A stretch of DNA of 64,000 bases from Actinomortierella ambigua (lineage: Eukaryota > Mortierellomycota > Mortierellomycetes > Mortierellales > Mortierellaceae): contig JAAAJB010000003.1 of NCBI GenBank assembly GCA_016098155.1, forward strand, positions 99,748 through 163,747. Reading direction: 5' to 3'. The notes below the pieces were generated by a model, which saw nothing but the letters and a program-made list of their open reading frames with translations, did no database searches and was not told where the DNA came from. This document shows positions 54,450 to 64,000 of this stretch, piece after piece. Within the stretch, counting starts at the first letter, position 1, and every line of letters starts with the position of its first letter. The position numbers and the translations under genes are program-made.

Positions 54450-56635
54450 CTACTGAGCATCACTTTCGGTTCCTTCTTCATCGACCAACTCAACCACCAA
54501 GCTCGCGCTGGGCCAGAGGGCAGGCACGTCCTTGATGAGCTGGTCTCGTTGGGTGACCTTGGTGCGCGGGAAGGGCGAGATGAGGACAAAGTCATACATA
54601 TGCTGGTAGCCCTTGTCCTCCTCGGCCTCCACGATCGCCTCCGCCTTGGCACCATCCTCTCGGTACTCGATCGTCTCAATAAACACATACACATTCTCCA
54701 CTGGCTCCGTACCTCGGAAACGGCGGATCACCCGCTCGCCATTCCACAGTTTGAAGCTCAATCGTGCACATCCGGGCTCGTTCGCCGTCGGCTCCTCTGG
54801 CAATTGCTCGTACAACCATCTCAGATGGCGTTCCTTCCGCTCCAACGCTGCCACGCGCTCAGCTTCCTGACGCTCTTGTTCCAACCGTTCACGCTCAGCC
54901 GCCTTGGCAGCCTCGCGAGCCTTTTGGGCCTTCTCGCGATCCGCGAGCAGTGACTGCTGGTAGGCATCATCTTGTTGCTGACGGAGCTCACGGGCCATCT
55001 CTCGCTCACGACGCTCTGCGCGGAGACGAGTCAAGACGGCCGCATGGCTGGCCTGAAGTTGGGTGAGGCGCTGAATAATCTGCTGGGCTGTGCTGGGACC
55101 CTCGATCCGGTCGATCAGTACCATCTTGGCCGCCGACGATCCAGAGCTGCCCTGCGACAACCCAATCACGCCAATAAAAGGGTAGCGCACCGTCTGCAAC
55201 GTCTGTGACACCTGAAAAGGTTCAGTCTCCTCCACATTGCCACCCCAGACCAAGTAGTTGTTGGACCGCAGGTACGCATTCAGCTCGTTGTTCGCCAGCG
55301 TCTCCCTGCAAAACTTGTCTGTTGCGTCGTGCTCGACCGAGTGCAGATACACAAACAAGAACTTGAGGTCGTTCTTCGCTCGGTTCAAAGCCGCTGTGTA
55401 ACCTCCGGGGTAGAAATCCGGGTGGGCCGTGCCATAGCGCTCCTCAAATTCACGCAGGAAACGCGCCGCCACTGAATTCGGGTCCTGTGGTGGTCGCGAG
55501 GGTCCGGTGCGTGTTGACTGACCTGTGATAGCTTGTCGGAATGTCTGAGGGAAGAGTGAGTCTAATGGGCGGCCGGTGTGTGAAGATCACGAAAGCGAGA
55601 CTGGTGAGTAAGAGAGAGAATGACATGGTAGCAACTGTTCATCTGTGTCCTCTCATCAACGTGGGAATAATAGCTTACAGAGGTATGTGAGGATAGACCA
55701 AGTGACGCTCCAGAAGGTGTTGAGGGGCCAAGAGAGCCATGAATACAATCCTCGCGTCTAGAACGAATATATAGAACAGACACAGGAGTAGTGTGAGTAC
55801 AAGCATTTGATTCCTTCTAATATCATGGTGTGCTCAAGCCCGCATGGGCAGTGCAGATGGAACATACCGCAGATGCACTACCATGGTTTCCGTAGTATCA
55901 TATCATCAATGGGGTCAAAGAGCTCGGTTAGCATCACTCGATCATCATTGTTGGCCGTGGCATAAAACTCTAATGTAGCGACATCAGTCTTGCAGAGTGT
56001 CGTGTTCCCTGCGCACTTACGGCGGGGCTCTTCGCGCTGCACGGGCGGCCTGCTGGGGTGCTGAGGGCACTGGTGGTGGTGGTGGTGGCGATTGGGGAGC
56101 GTGGTCATCCACGCCAAGCCCTCCTAGTGACTCATCTGGACGCGGCCGCTCAGGGACATCGCCGAACTGCGCCCCAACGGCTCGCTGGTAAGGATAAAGG
56201 TTGCGAGAGAAGGAAGGAGGTACAAGTCAGCATGTTGCGCTCCTCATCCTTCATATCAGCCTATTGCCACTTCTTCACGCCAGTCAGGTCGCAAATAATG
56301 GGAAAGGAGGTCCATCTCATTGGGAGGCTGCATGGTTGCGTGCGTGTGCCCTGCGACCCTGACTGATGACAATGCCAACGCCTTACCTCCAAATTCCACG
56401 AGTGCTGCTCCAAGGTAGCGATGGCAACATCAATGTCATTCTGCCCTGTCACAGCCTGATGATGTAATAGAGGATGAGAGGGTAGGGAGGGGGCCAGAAG
56501 ATGAGTACATCTGGTCTGCTTTGCATCTTTTTAAATGACATGCATCAGGGTGCTGCGAAAAGGGCCATGCAAACGTACAAGGTAGTCTACAAGCTTCGTC
56601 TTTTGCTCCTCGCTAATTTGGTCCAATGCCTCCAT
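54450..56635 (-). CDS. FAF2: FAF2/UBXD8-like UBX-domain protein
   Basis: Proposed exons: 56635-56579, 56455-56387, 56184-56021, a 10-nt exon 55877-55868, 55757-55679 and 55522-54450, in phase throughout, giving 483 residues. Family proteins sit in the ER/lipid-droplet membrane by a hairpin and recruit the Cdc48/p97 ATPase to ubiquitinated clients in ERAD. The order fits: a UBA-like N-terminus (MEALDQISEEQKTKLVDYL, TGQNDIDVAIATLEQHSWNLE), a Pro-rich linker, a hydrophobic hairpin (RGLYSWLSWPLNTFWSVTW), a UAS thioredoxin-like domain (FEERYGTAHPDFYPGGYTAALNRAKNDLKFLFVYLHS), a long charged coiled coil, and a C-terminal UBX domain (RLSFKLWNGERVIRRFRGTEPVENVYVFIE, FPRTKV). The microexon and hairpin frame are inferred from phase and family logic. 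An alternative splice without them keeps an open frame but loses the hairpin. Confidence 0.88.
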
Positions 56636-56833
56636 GTGTGTACTGAGTATGTGCTCTGCGTGTGTGTGTGTGTGTGTGTGGTGTAGTTCAGAAAGTAATT
56701 AGTCGTAGTAGAGGACAAAGCCAAGGGTAAGAACGTGGACGAAGAGGAGAAAGCGGTTTAGGAGGAGACGAAGAAGCGCAGAGAAAAGGGGAGCAAGGTT
56801 TGATTTCCATTTTTATTGTATATTACAATGATT

Positions 56834-59039
56834 TCAACGACGGGTTCGCCCAAACTCGTCAACTTCCTCTCCCTGCCGAGTTCCCAGTCGATCCTCGATA
56901 GGCTTGGTACCAAGGCGCGACTCGAGTGCCTGCAAGGCTTCCCGCTCCTCGCGGTTCCGTCCTCCACCAGAGCGTCGGTGATCACGGCCATTGTCACGAT
57001 TGCGGTGACGATCACGGTCACGATCACGATTGCGATCATATTCTCGGTCCCGGCCTCGTCCCCGATCACGATGGTCTCTTCTATCTCGCTCTTCCTCATG
57101 TCTTCTACCAGTGTTGTCCCGGTCTCGCCTCTCTTCACGCGAGCGCATCGACTCGGAAATTAGATCGCTCTCGTACACATCGCTGTACAAGCCCTTGCCT
57201 CGAGGAAACTCGCGCTCGCGTCGGGTGAAGGACGACTCGAGTTCAGCCATGAAGCTCTGAGCCAGTTCGTTGGACCGATCCTCATGCTCCACAGCATCGT
57301 CTAGCAAGGTGCCCAATCGGGATGAGATGTCACTGCGACCACCACGACGACTATTGATGGAGAGAAAAAAAAAACAGTGAGAGATTAGAAAAGAGAGATG
57401 CGTCTAGGGTCTCTTACAATTCCATCATCCAGGCATGACCTCACTCAAGCTCCGCACACACACACACACGGGAAAAGCCAACGTACTCATAGTCATCCCG
57501 TGCTCGGTTACGTGACTCTGGCGAAAGGCTGTCTCTCCGGGGCCCAAGTGGGCTTGAGCTGCGACTGCGGCTATGACTCTGGCCTCTGCCTTCCTTTTCA
57601 TTCTCCCGGCGACGGTAAATACGACCCAGCGTCTCGATTCCTCGTCCTTCGTTCCAGATGCTATCATAAGGGCGGTTGTGATAGCTGTAGACAGAGGGTC
57701 GACCGCGGCCAGAAAGAGCATCTCGTCCGTGAATGGCGTACCAAGCACTTTTTGTGGCTGCTCCACGCTCCTTCTTGTCCAGATCTGTAGCAAATCGCAA
57801 GAAGAGCCCATTGTTCTTTGGTAGGAGAGGGTGGTTCAGCGGCTGGATTGGGATGTAGCCTTTGCCTCGCTGCAGACGGTTCTTGGAGGTCGGGATGCGC
57901 GCATCAACGATTCCCTCTGAAGGATCCTGTAGTCCGGGTTGAATATCATCCTCGCCAAATGTGACATCCGTCGGGTTCAATAGCATGTTGTAGAGCGCGC
58001 GCTTGGCAGTGAAATATTCCTTGAAGACAATGTTGCAGGATGCATCATCAATCCACTCCACATGACTTGGACCAAAGTCTTCAAAGTACTTGAGAACATC
58101 CTTGGTGCTCATTCGATCAGTGCCATGGAGATGGATTGTGTCCTTGCGGATAATGGCCGTGATAGGTGGTGCCTCAGGAAGATCATCTGGTACAACATCT
58201 GTGTTAATATCGACATCCATGCCCGACGACTCTGCCTCCAATGGCTGTGCTTGAGGGGTTGATTCGGCGGCTGCCTGTTCGGAAACGCCAAACCGTGCAG
58301 CACGACGGGCTTTCTTCTCGAGCTCTTCCTTTGCCATCGGATCAAATCCTATTAATATCGTTTTTTTTTGGGCGGTGGACATTAGGGTCTTTCGTTGCCA
58401 AAGATGAAGTAACCGTGTAGCCTTTGTACCATGAGCATGCTCACGATTTGGACATGTCCATACCAGTAACAAAACCAGCGCTTTTGTTAGAGTATCTTTG
58501 TGTAGCGTACTCGATGGCATCTCTGGTCTGGACTATTTCGCCAAGTGATCTGTCGAGTCCAGGATGCGATGGTTTTTCTGTCCGTCCAAAGGGTTGGAAA
58601 GCGCCTGAGGGGCGCTCAGAATCAAAGCGGCGGTTGAGATCCCAGGACTCCTCTTCCAAGGCTCTACATAAGAGTTGAATACGAAAGAAAGTTAGCCATA
58701 CCTCGCAGACATCGAAAAGCTCTTTGCCTCGGTAAATCAATGACTTTGTAACATACTGCTCCAGCGCCGCCATTGAAGCCCGAGTATCCTTAGTATCCTT
58801 TGGATCTTTTCCGGGCACGTCAACTAGATCGCCATCGTCAAAATCTTCAAGGTCGTCGATGATAGAGCCTCCAGGAAGTGGGACAGTCTCAAAGTCTTGA
58901 TCAAGCTGAAAAGTTTAATGAAAGAAGGATGGTGCAGTCATGCAAGCCATGAGCGAGATGAGTACATGGCGTAAGAGGAGGGCCTAGGAGGAATGACTTG
59001 TCCGTAGTGTGAGATGCTTACAACGTCGTCAAACTCCAT
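56834..59039 (-). CDS. NCBP3: NCBP3-like nuclear cap-binding / mRNA export protein
   Basis: Four exons in phase: 59039-59022 (six codons only), 58905-58464, 58348-57487 and 57350-56834, giving 612 residues, close to animal NCBP3 (about 620). In animals NCBP3 pairs with the large cap-binding subunit and helps mRNA export. Diagnostic blocks are YATQRYSNKSAGFVTGFDPMAKEELEKKARRAARFG (split by an intron), TIHLHGTDRMSTKDVLKYFEDFGPSHVEWIDDASCNIVF (the RRM-like cap-binding region with WxDD), and LFLRFATDLDKKERGAATKSAWY. The C-terminus is Arg/Asp/Glu/Ser-rich with SR dipeptides. The N-terminus is acidic. A 38-bp stretch (about 58715-58678) looks like a mini-intron, but removing it breaks the frame, so it is kept as coding. 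The gene shares a 167-bp divergent region with LAS21. Confidence 0.88.
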
Positions 59040-59206
59040 GTGTGGATGGCAGGGGAATTGTGAAGAGGAACAAGGTAGCTGTGGAGCATTCTACACCTCG
59101 TTTTTTTTGCAAGTGGCTGAGGGGGGACCAAGAGTAGTCTCTCCAAGGCTGGGCACATGTAGCACCAGACCACCACACCTTTACATCTGCCTACACCTTC
59201 CACCAC
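59040..59206. promoter_or_regulatory. Short divergent promoter region between NCBP3 and LAS21
   Basis: Only 167 bp separate the two divergent start codons, so their promoters must overlap. No TATA box is evident. Confidence 0.45.
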
Positions 59207-62200
59207 ATGAAGCCATTGAGCGTGTATGGCATCCTGCTGGCATCCCTGGCATGCCAGTTGGTTGGCATGCTTATGTTTGCCAAAGGTTTCTTTCCTTATA
59301 AGCCCATCTCAACCACGTTTGCCTCGCACAATGACCTCCCAAACTTGCCCCTGCAGCGCAGAGGGCAGGACGCTACTGGTGGCACACCTCCAATCCCACC
59401 TCGGTTTGGTCGATTGGTGCTCATGCTCGTGGACGCCTTGCGAAGGTATCTTAAGCCCAATTGCTTACCTTGCCCCCCTCTCCCAATGCTTAGCTCACCG
59501 ATCGCTAGACAGATACTCACACTCACCCCTTCCTTTTGCAGCGATTTCATTTACGGGTCCGAGTCCAATTTTTCGTTTGTACAAAGGTCTGTGCCATTCC
59601 CGACCGTTGCTGATCTGTAGAATTTGTCATAAATGAAGTGGTCGCTCATGTCATGACTATCTTCTCTTTTCAACATTTGTTTGCATCAGCCTCATCGATA
59701 GCAACAAGGCCCTGCCCTTCACTGCGCTCGCGTCAGCACCCACTGTAACGCTTCCTCGCCTTAAAGCACTGACGACGGGAACGGTACCCGGCTTTCTCGA
59801 TGCTGTACTCAACATTGCAGAGTCTGATCAATCCTCGACACTTGCTAACCAAGACAGCTGGGTCGCTCAGTGGACGCGTTCGACCTCGAAGCGTGACCCA
59901 TCTCAGAACCGGACAATTGGTTTCTTTGGTGATGACACTTGGATCAAGCTCTTTCCCGACCAGTTCTTCCGATCAGATGGTACATCGTCCTTCTTTGCCA
60001 TGGTATGACAGTCCAAATTCCAATTCACAAAATACAAGGAAAGGGTGCGAGAAGATGCAACGGGCACTCAGGACGACTCGACCAACACTGACCGACCTCT
60101 TGTGCTGTCTTTGGTATTGACGGATCAAATTCTTTTGTCAACTTAGGATACTGTCGAGGTGGATTTGAACGTGACGCGCCATGTAGAACCAGAGTTGGCC
60201 AAGAAGGACTGGGACGCTCTCATTTTTCATTACCTCGGATTGGACCACGTTGGACACTCTGGTGGACCCAAGAGTCCTCTGATGCTTCCTAAGCAGGCCG
60301 AGATGGATGGCGTTGCTCGCCAAATCTACAGGGCAATCTCTGCGCAAGACGCTCAGCTCAGCGAGGGGGAGCTGCCTACCCTCTTTATTCTCTGTGGTGA
60401 TCACGGCATGAATGAGGTGAGTACTAGATGTTCAAAGAGAGCGGTCGATGTGCCCCCCCCCGTCGCTCCCCTTTTTAAGCTAAAGTTCGAGGCGTGTTCT
60501 GACTTACCGTACCTCATGCACATCGCGAAATAGGTTGGCAACCATGGAGGGTCATCCAAAAGCGAAGTTTCAACAGCATTTCTATTTGCAAGCCCTCTTT
60601 TTGAGTCTTGGGGAGAAACGACTATCCGCGAGATGCTCGATCCTCACCGTCAGCGGAATGACCCCGACAACTTTCAGTACTACCACACAGTCAACCAGGT
60701 CGATCTTGTTCCCACGTTATCACTATTGATGGGCAATCCTATCCCCAAAAACAGCGTAGGCAAACTGATTCCGGAGCTGCTTCATGGTTACTCGAGTAAG
60801 TTTCTCCAAAGTCCTGTTGAACCTTTCATGAGCTATATTTTTGTTTTTCGCAGATGAGAAGGAGAAAGGACGCTAACGATTATCTTGCTACGTCTAATGT
60901 TTATATCTTCTGGAATCCACTCGTAGAGCACGACACCTTGCGAGCGCTGCAAGTCAACGCTCACCAAGTTGCGCACGTTCTAAAGGGTATGTGGCCGTCT
61001 TTCCAGACAGAAGCTGATCTCATCCTGGAGAACTGGGACGATAGCGAGGCGGAGAGTGACTCGGCCATTTGTCAAGGACTCAAGTCGGACCGTGAAGAGC
61101 TCGGTTGCTTCTACTCCAATGCCATTGCTCGCCACTCTTCCTTCTTGGAAATGACCAAGTCATCAGACCTCGGCATCCAATTCAGGATGGCGGATCAAAC
61201 CAATGCCTATGAAGCTGCAAATGAGGCATATTCCCAGGTAACCCTTCTGTTACGGTTATTGATGTTACACCATTCCCCGAAAGGAAAGCTCGACAGCTAT
61301 GACGCCCAGAATCACTCTTCTAATGCCAAGTTTGTTGGAATCTTTATCTTATCACAGTTTTTAAGCATCGCCAGTTCGATGCTCTCCACAGCTCTTAGCA
61401 AATACGACATGGCGCTTCTCACGAATGGATCTCTCTTGATGGGTTTCGCAGTAGCTGGGTTCATGTACTGCATCATGCAGTCGCAAACTATGGATGACCT
61501 GAAGGCGTCCTGCCGCTCTCCAATGACATCATCCTCTACAGGCGATTCGCGCCTGTCTCGACCACGAACACTAGCCCAGGCGATTCAGGCTTTGATGGCC
61601 ATGTCGACAGAGAGTAAGGGGATCGAGTATGGACGTGTCAAGGCTAAACAGCGTGCTATGGTTCTTGATCAATGGACGGCGACTGAGGTGAGCTGGATAT
61701 TACCTCAGGCTCTGACAGCCATCGTATTGATCCTCTACTTGGTGACACTCTTTGCGTCGAGCTTTGTTGAGGAGGAACATCAGTTTTGGTACTTCTTTGT
61801 CATGACTTGGTGGGCAGTACTGGCCTTGACAAGCGGACAGTACATCTACGAGACCCGAGGTGCGACAAGGCGCCCTTCTGCTAAAGCTGTACTGCTGTGC
61901 TTGGCCCAAATGGCACTACTGCGTCTTATGCGGGCCTGGAACCAGACTGGTACGTATCAAGTCTCCTTGGATCTGTCAGTACCTATGCATCTGTAAAAGT
62001 TGGCCCTTGTACTTATTTTTTTTTCTTTATCTGTTTATCGCAACTATGTGGGTGGGACACTAGGTCAAAAGTACGCTGATGAAATCGACATTCGCTTCTA
62101 CCTAAACTCGACATTGAAGCCCCTTTCATGGCTACTCTTCTTCCTCTCCATCACCATTGTGGCAGCAACTATGACCTGGTCAGTGTTGCAGCGACAATCT

Positions 62201-63832
62201 GGCCGCTTACGGGCGAAGACCTTGAACCGTCAGACGGGACAAGACGTTGCACCCTCCGTTGGACTCCATTCTTTGGAATTTGTGCTCCAGTCCCTTGTTA
62301 TCCTTACCATTTTGTACGTCAGTGGCTGGGTGACACTCTACAAGATGGACCTGGAAGCTTCGTTTTTCGGTCAAGAGACTATTCATGGCCTCAAGAGATT
62401 TTTCTGGATCGTTCGACCCTTTGCTGTTTACACCGCTTCCGACAAGGGGCGTGAGATGACCGGTTTTGAGATGGCTCGCTGGAGCTATTCTGGCTTGAGC
62501 TTTATCGTCACTGCCAGCTTCGTTGTTGCCAAACTCGACAGATACAAAACACACCCATCTGTACCGATGGATGGCAGTAACGGTGCACAGCGATCAATGT
62601 TCCTTCCCACCATGATCCAGGGATCATGGACATTGCTTGCGATTCTGCTGTCGAGAAGACACAATGCACCCTTGTTTGTCTTGTTCGGCCTGCAGCTTTG
62701 GCTCTACCTCGAATGGTCCAAGCTCGTCCGGATCGATCATTCATACATGGACGACTGTGACAACCACCAAGAATCATCACTGTCGATCAAGAATGAGCAA
62801 GACACAAGTCAAGGGAGAGGAGAAGCCCCAGTCCGGCTTGACCTGCAGACAGCCGCCACTGCCGCGACAACAAGGTATCGCTCATTACCTGGCTTTTACT
62901 CCATCCACAGCACCAGTGTTATTTTCTGGACCATGTCATCGTTTTTCTTGCTTGGCAACTCGAATTCGATTGCGTCGATCGACATTGGCAATGCCTACGT
63001 CGGCATTCAGTCCTACGATATCTTTTTGACGGGCGTCCTGACGTTTGTGTCCAACTGGTCGGGACCCCTTTGGTGGGCGCTGGCCGGCACATTGTTGGTG
63101 GTGACTGGACAAGATGCGGAGCGAGAGAGCGAGTGGCTCCTCCATGATGCGACTTTGCGGGTCGCTGTGGATGACGAAAGTCAGTGGAAGAGCGTTACCG
63201 ATTGGAGGAAGGCCAAAAAGGTCGAAACGAAGCGAACACGTAGACGCAAGGTGGCGGTGGACAAGGCGGTACGAGATCTGAGGAGACAGCAAAGGGCTGA
63301 AAACCAAAAGCTCGCTTCGTTAGAGGCAACCAATGACACCTCCCACGACCATGGGCCGAATGGCCATATGGGGCCTCTCAACTCTGATTCGACCAAGATC
63401 AGTGCCTCACTTGCTTCTTGTGTGTCAATCAAGAAAGAGGAGGAGATGGAGGAGCCAATGGGAGAAGAGCAAGTCATCGACACGGAGGATGTCGAGGTGC
63501 TGGAGGAAGAGCTTATCGAGGCGGAGGATATGCGCAGCCACGGCGAAGGTTGCAGTCAAGAAGAGTTTTCGCCTCGGTGGATCTGTGAGAACCCGATCCG
63601 ATTCAAGGCACTTTTGAGGCAGAAGCGACTAGTCAACCATCTCGTCTGGACTAGCACATTCTTGAGTATTGCGCTTTATGCACTGTCGATCGCCGCGATC
63701 ATCCTGCGACACCATCTCTTTATCTGGACAGTGTTTTCGCCCAAAGTGTTGTACCAAATGGCATGGACGGTGCTCTTCCAGACTGTGGCGCAAGTTGCTG
63801 TTATCCCGGCCCTTTGTATTCTTGTTTCCTGA
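59207..63832 (+). CDS. LAS21: GPI ethanolamine phosphate transferase 2 (LAS21/GPI7/PIGG)
   Basis: Seven exons in phase: 59207-59445, 59542-59586, 59690-60002, 60147-60416, 60534-60795, 60927-61949 and 62064-63832, giving 1306 residues. The enzyme adds ethanolamine phosphate to the second mannose of GPI precursors in the ER. The alkaline-phosphatase-like lumenal domain carries the metal-site motifs LMLVDALRSDFIYG, SFVQ, IGFFGDDTW, HYLGLDHVGHSGGP and ILCGDHGMNEVGNHGG. A membrane anchor sits at the N-terminus (YGILLASLACQLVGMLMF), and many hydrophobic segments fill the C-terminal half. The tempting acceptor at 60853 brings an immediate stop; the acceptor at 60926, behind a CTAAC branch-like site, restores phase. 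A basic and acidic cytosolic loop of about 130 residues (63180-63560, Glu-rich) is unusual, and the protein is longer than the 830-980 residues common in the family. Confidence 0.93.
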
Positions 63833-64000
63833 GTCTACGCTAGAGTTTTCCACGGTCTGCAATCTAAATAATAGAAACCTTTTTTTTTACCCCCTTCTTC
63901 TCCCGGTGAATCTTGTTGCGGGATCTAGACACACGCTACTCTTCTAGTCGGGTTTCATTATCATATCATTTCGCAACAGAGAAAGGGTCATTGCTTGAGA
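63833..64000. other. 3' flank of LAS21
   Basis: No coding sequence. AATAATAGAAA near 63868-63878 and the T run after it could serve 3'-end formation. Confidence 0.3.

Noticed and set aside
58335..58520. A separate start for NCBP3 near 58382 or 58336, with an independent gene upstream
   Set aside because: Splicing 58464 to 58348 is in phase and rebuilds the RYxNKxGxFxTG-D block of NCBP3, so the two parts are one gene.
60854..60926. Alternative first bases of the sixth LAS21 exon (MRRRKDANDYLATSN... frame)
   Set aside because: Joining the upstream exon to the acceptor at 60853 brings a stop after seven codons. The acceptor at 60926 keeps phase and preserves the conserved LRALQVNAHQV segment.
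1..64000. Transposons, integrated viruses and rRNA genes
   Set aside because: I saw no transposase, reverse transcriptase, integrase or rRNA sequence, and no long terminal or inverted repeats.

Overview
The window is nuclear DNA of a filamentous fungus. Most genes are split by short GT-AG introns. The products are ordinary fungal housekeeping proteins: oligosaccharyltransferase WBP1, proteasome alpha-3, RPB11, ATG15, a GPI ethanolamine-phosphate transferase, a chitin deacetylase, a CSC1-type channel and a Zn(II)2Cys6 regulator. Long homopolymer and CT/GA microsatellites between genes, large Gln/Asn/Thr tracts, and animal-like genes (NCBP3, DUF1308/C7orf25, FAF2-type UBX) suggest an early-diverging fungus, probably Mucoromycota/Mortierellomycota. 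That placement is inference. All exon joins were made by eye from splice motifs and reading phase.

Layout. 1-8.7 kb (plus strand): a 5'-truncated PLC-X-like protein with a heptad-cysteine insert, a 2.9 kb gene-free stretch, a membrane/coiled-coil protein, and a small Tim17-like protein. 8.8-15.8 kb (minus): a DUF1308 protein and a SAM methyltransferase whose first exon lies 2 kb from its second. 15.8-19.9 kb: simple-sequence desert. 19.9-27.3 kb: ATG15 (plus), a Cys-tailed unknown (minus), a GPI-anchored chitin deacetylase (plus). 27.5-31.7 kb (minus): a CSC1/OSCA-like channel. 33.0-34.8 kb (plus): a secreted precursor with twelve 22-residue repeats, each ending in Lys-Arg. 35.1-38.6 kb: a divergent pair, a probable mitochondrial protein of unknown function and WBP1. 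39.9-47.8 kb (minus): a very large Gln-rich Zn2Cys6 transcription factor. 51.6-63.8 kb: a compact housekeeping block with PRE9<->RPB11 and NCBP3<->LAS21 as divergent pairs and a FAF2-like UBX gene between them.

Functional threads: several products belong to the secretory/ER route (WBP1 N-glycosylation, LAS21 GPI assembly, FAF2-like ER-associated degradation, a GPI-anchored chitin deacetylase, a Kex2-type repeat precursor). PRE9 and the UBX protein both serve ubiquitin-proteasome turnover. There is no operon-like logic beyond shared divergent promoters.

The most novel item is the Kex2-type repeat precursor at 33021-34841, which would release a dozen near-identical 20-residue peptides. Next are the CX6C heptad-cysteine insert in the PLC-like protein, a proposed 10-nt microexon in the UBX gene, and an unresolved reading-phase break in the transcription factor.
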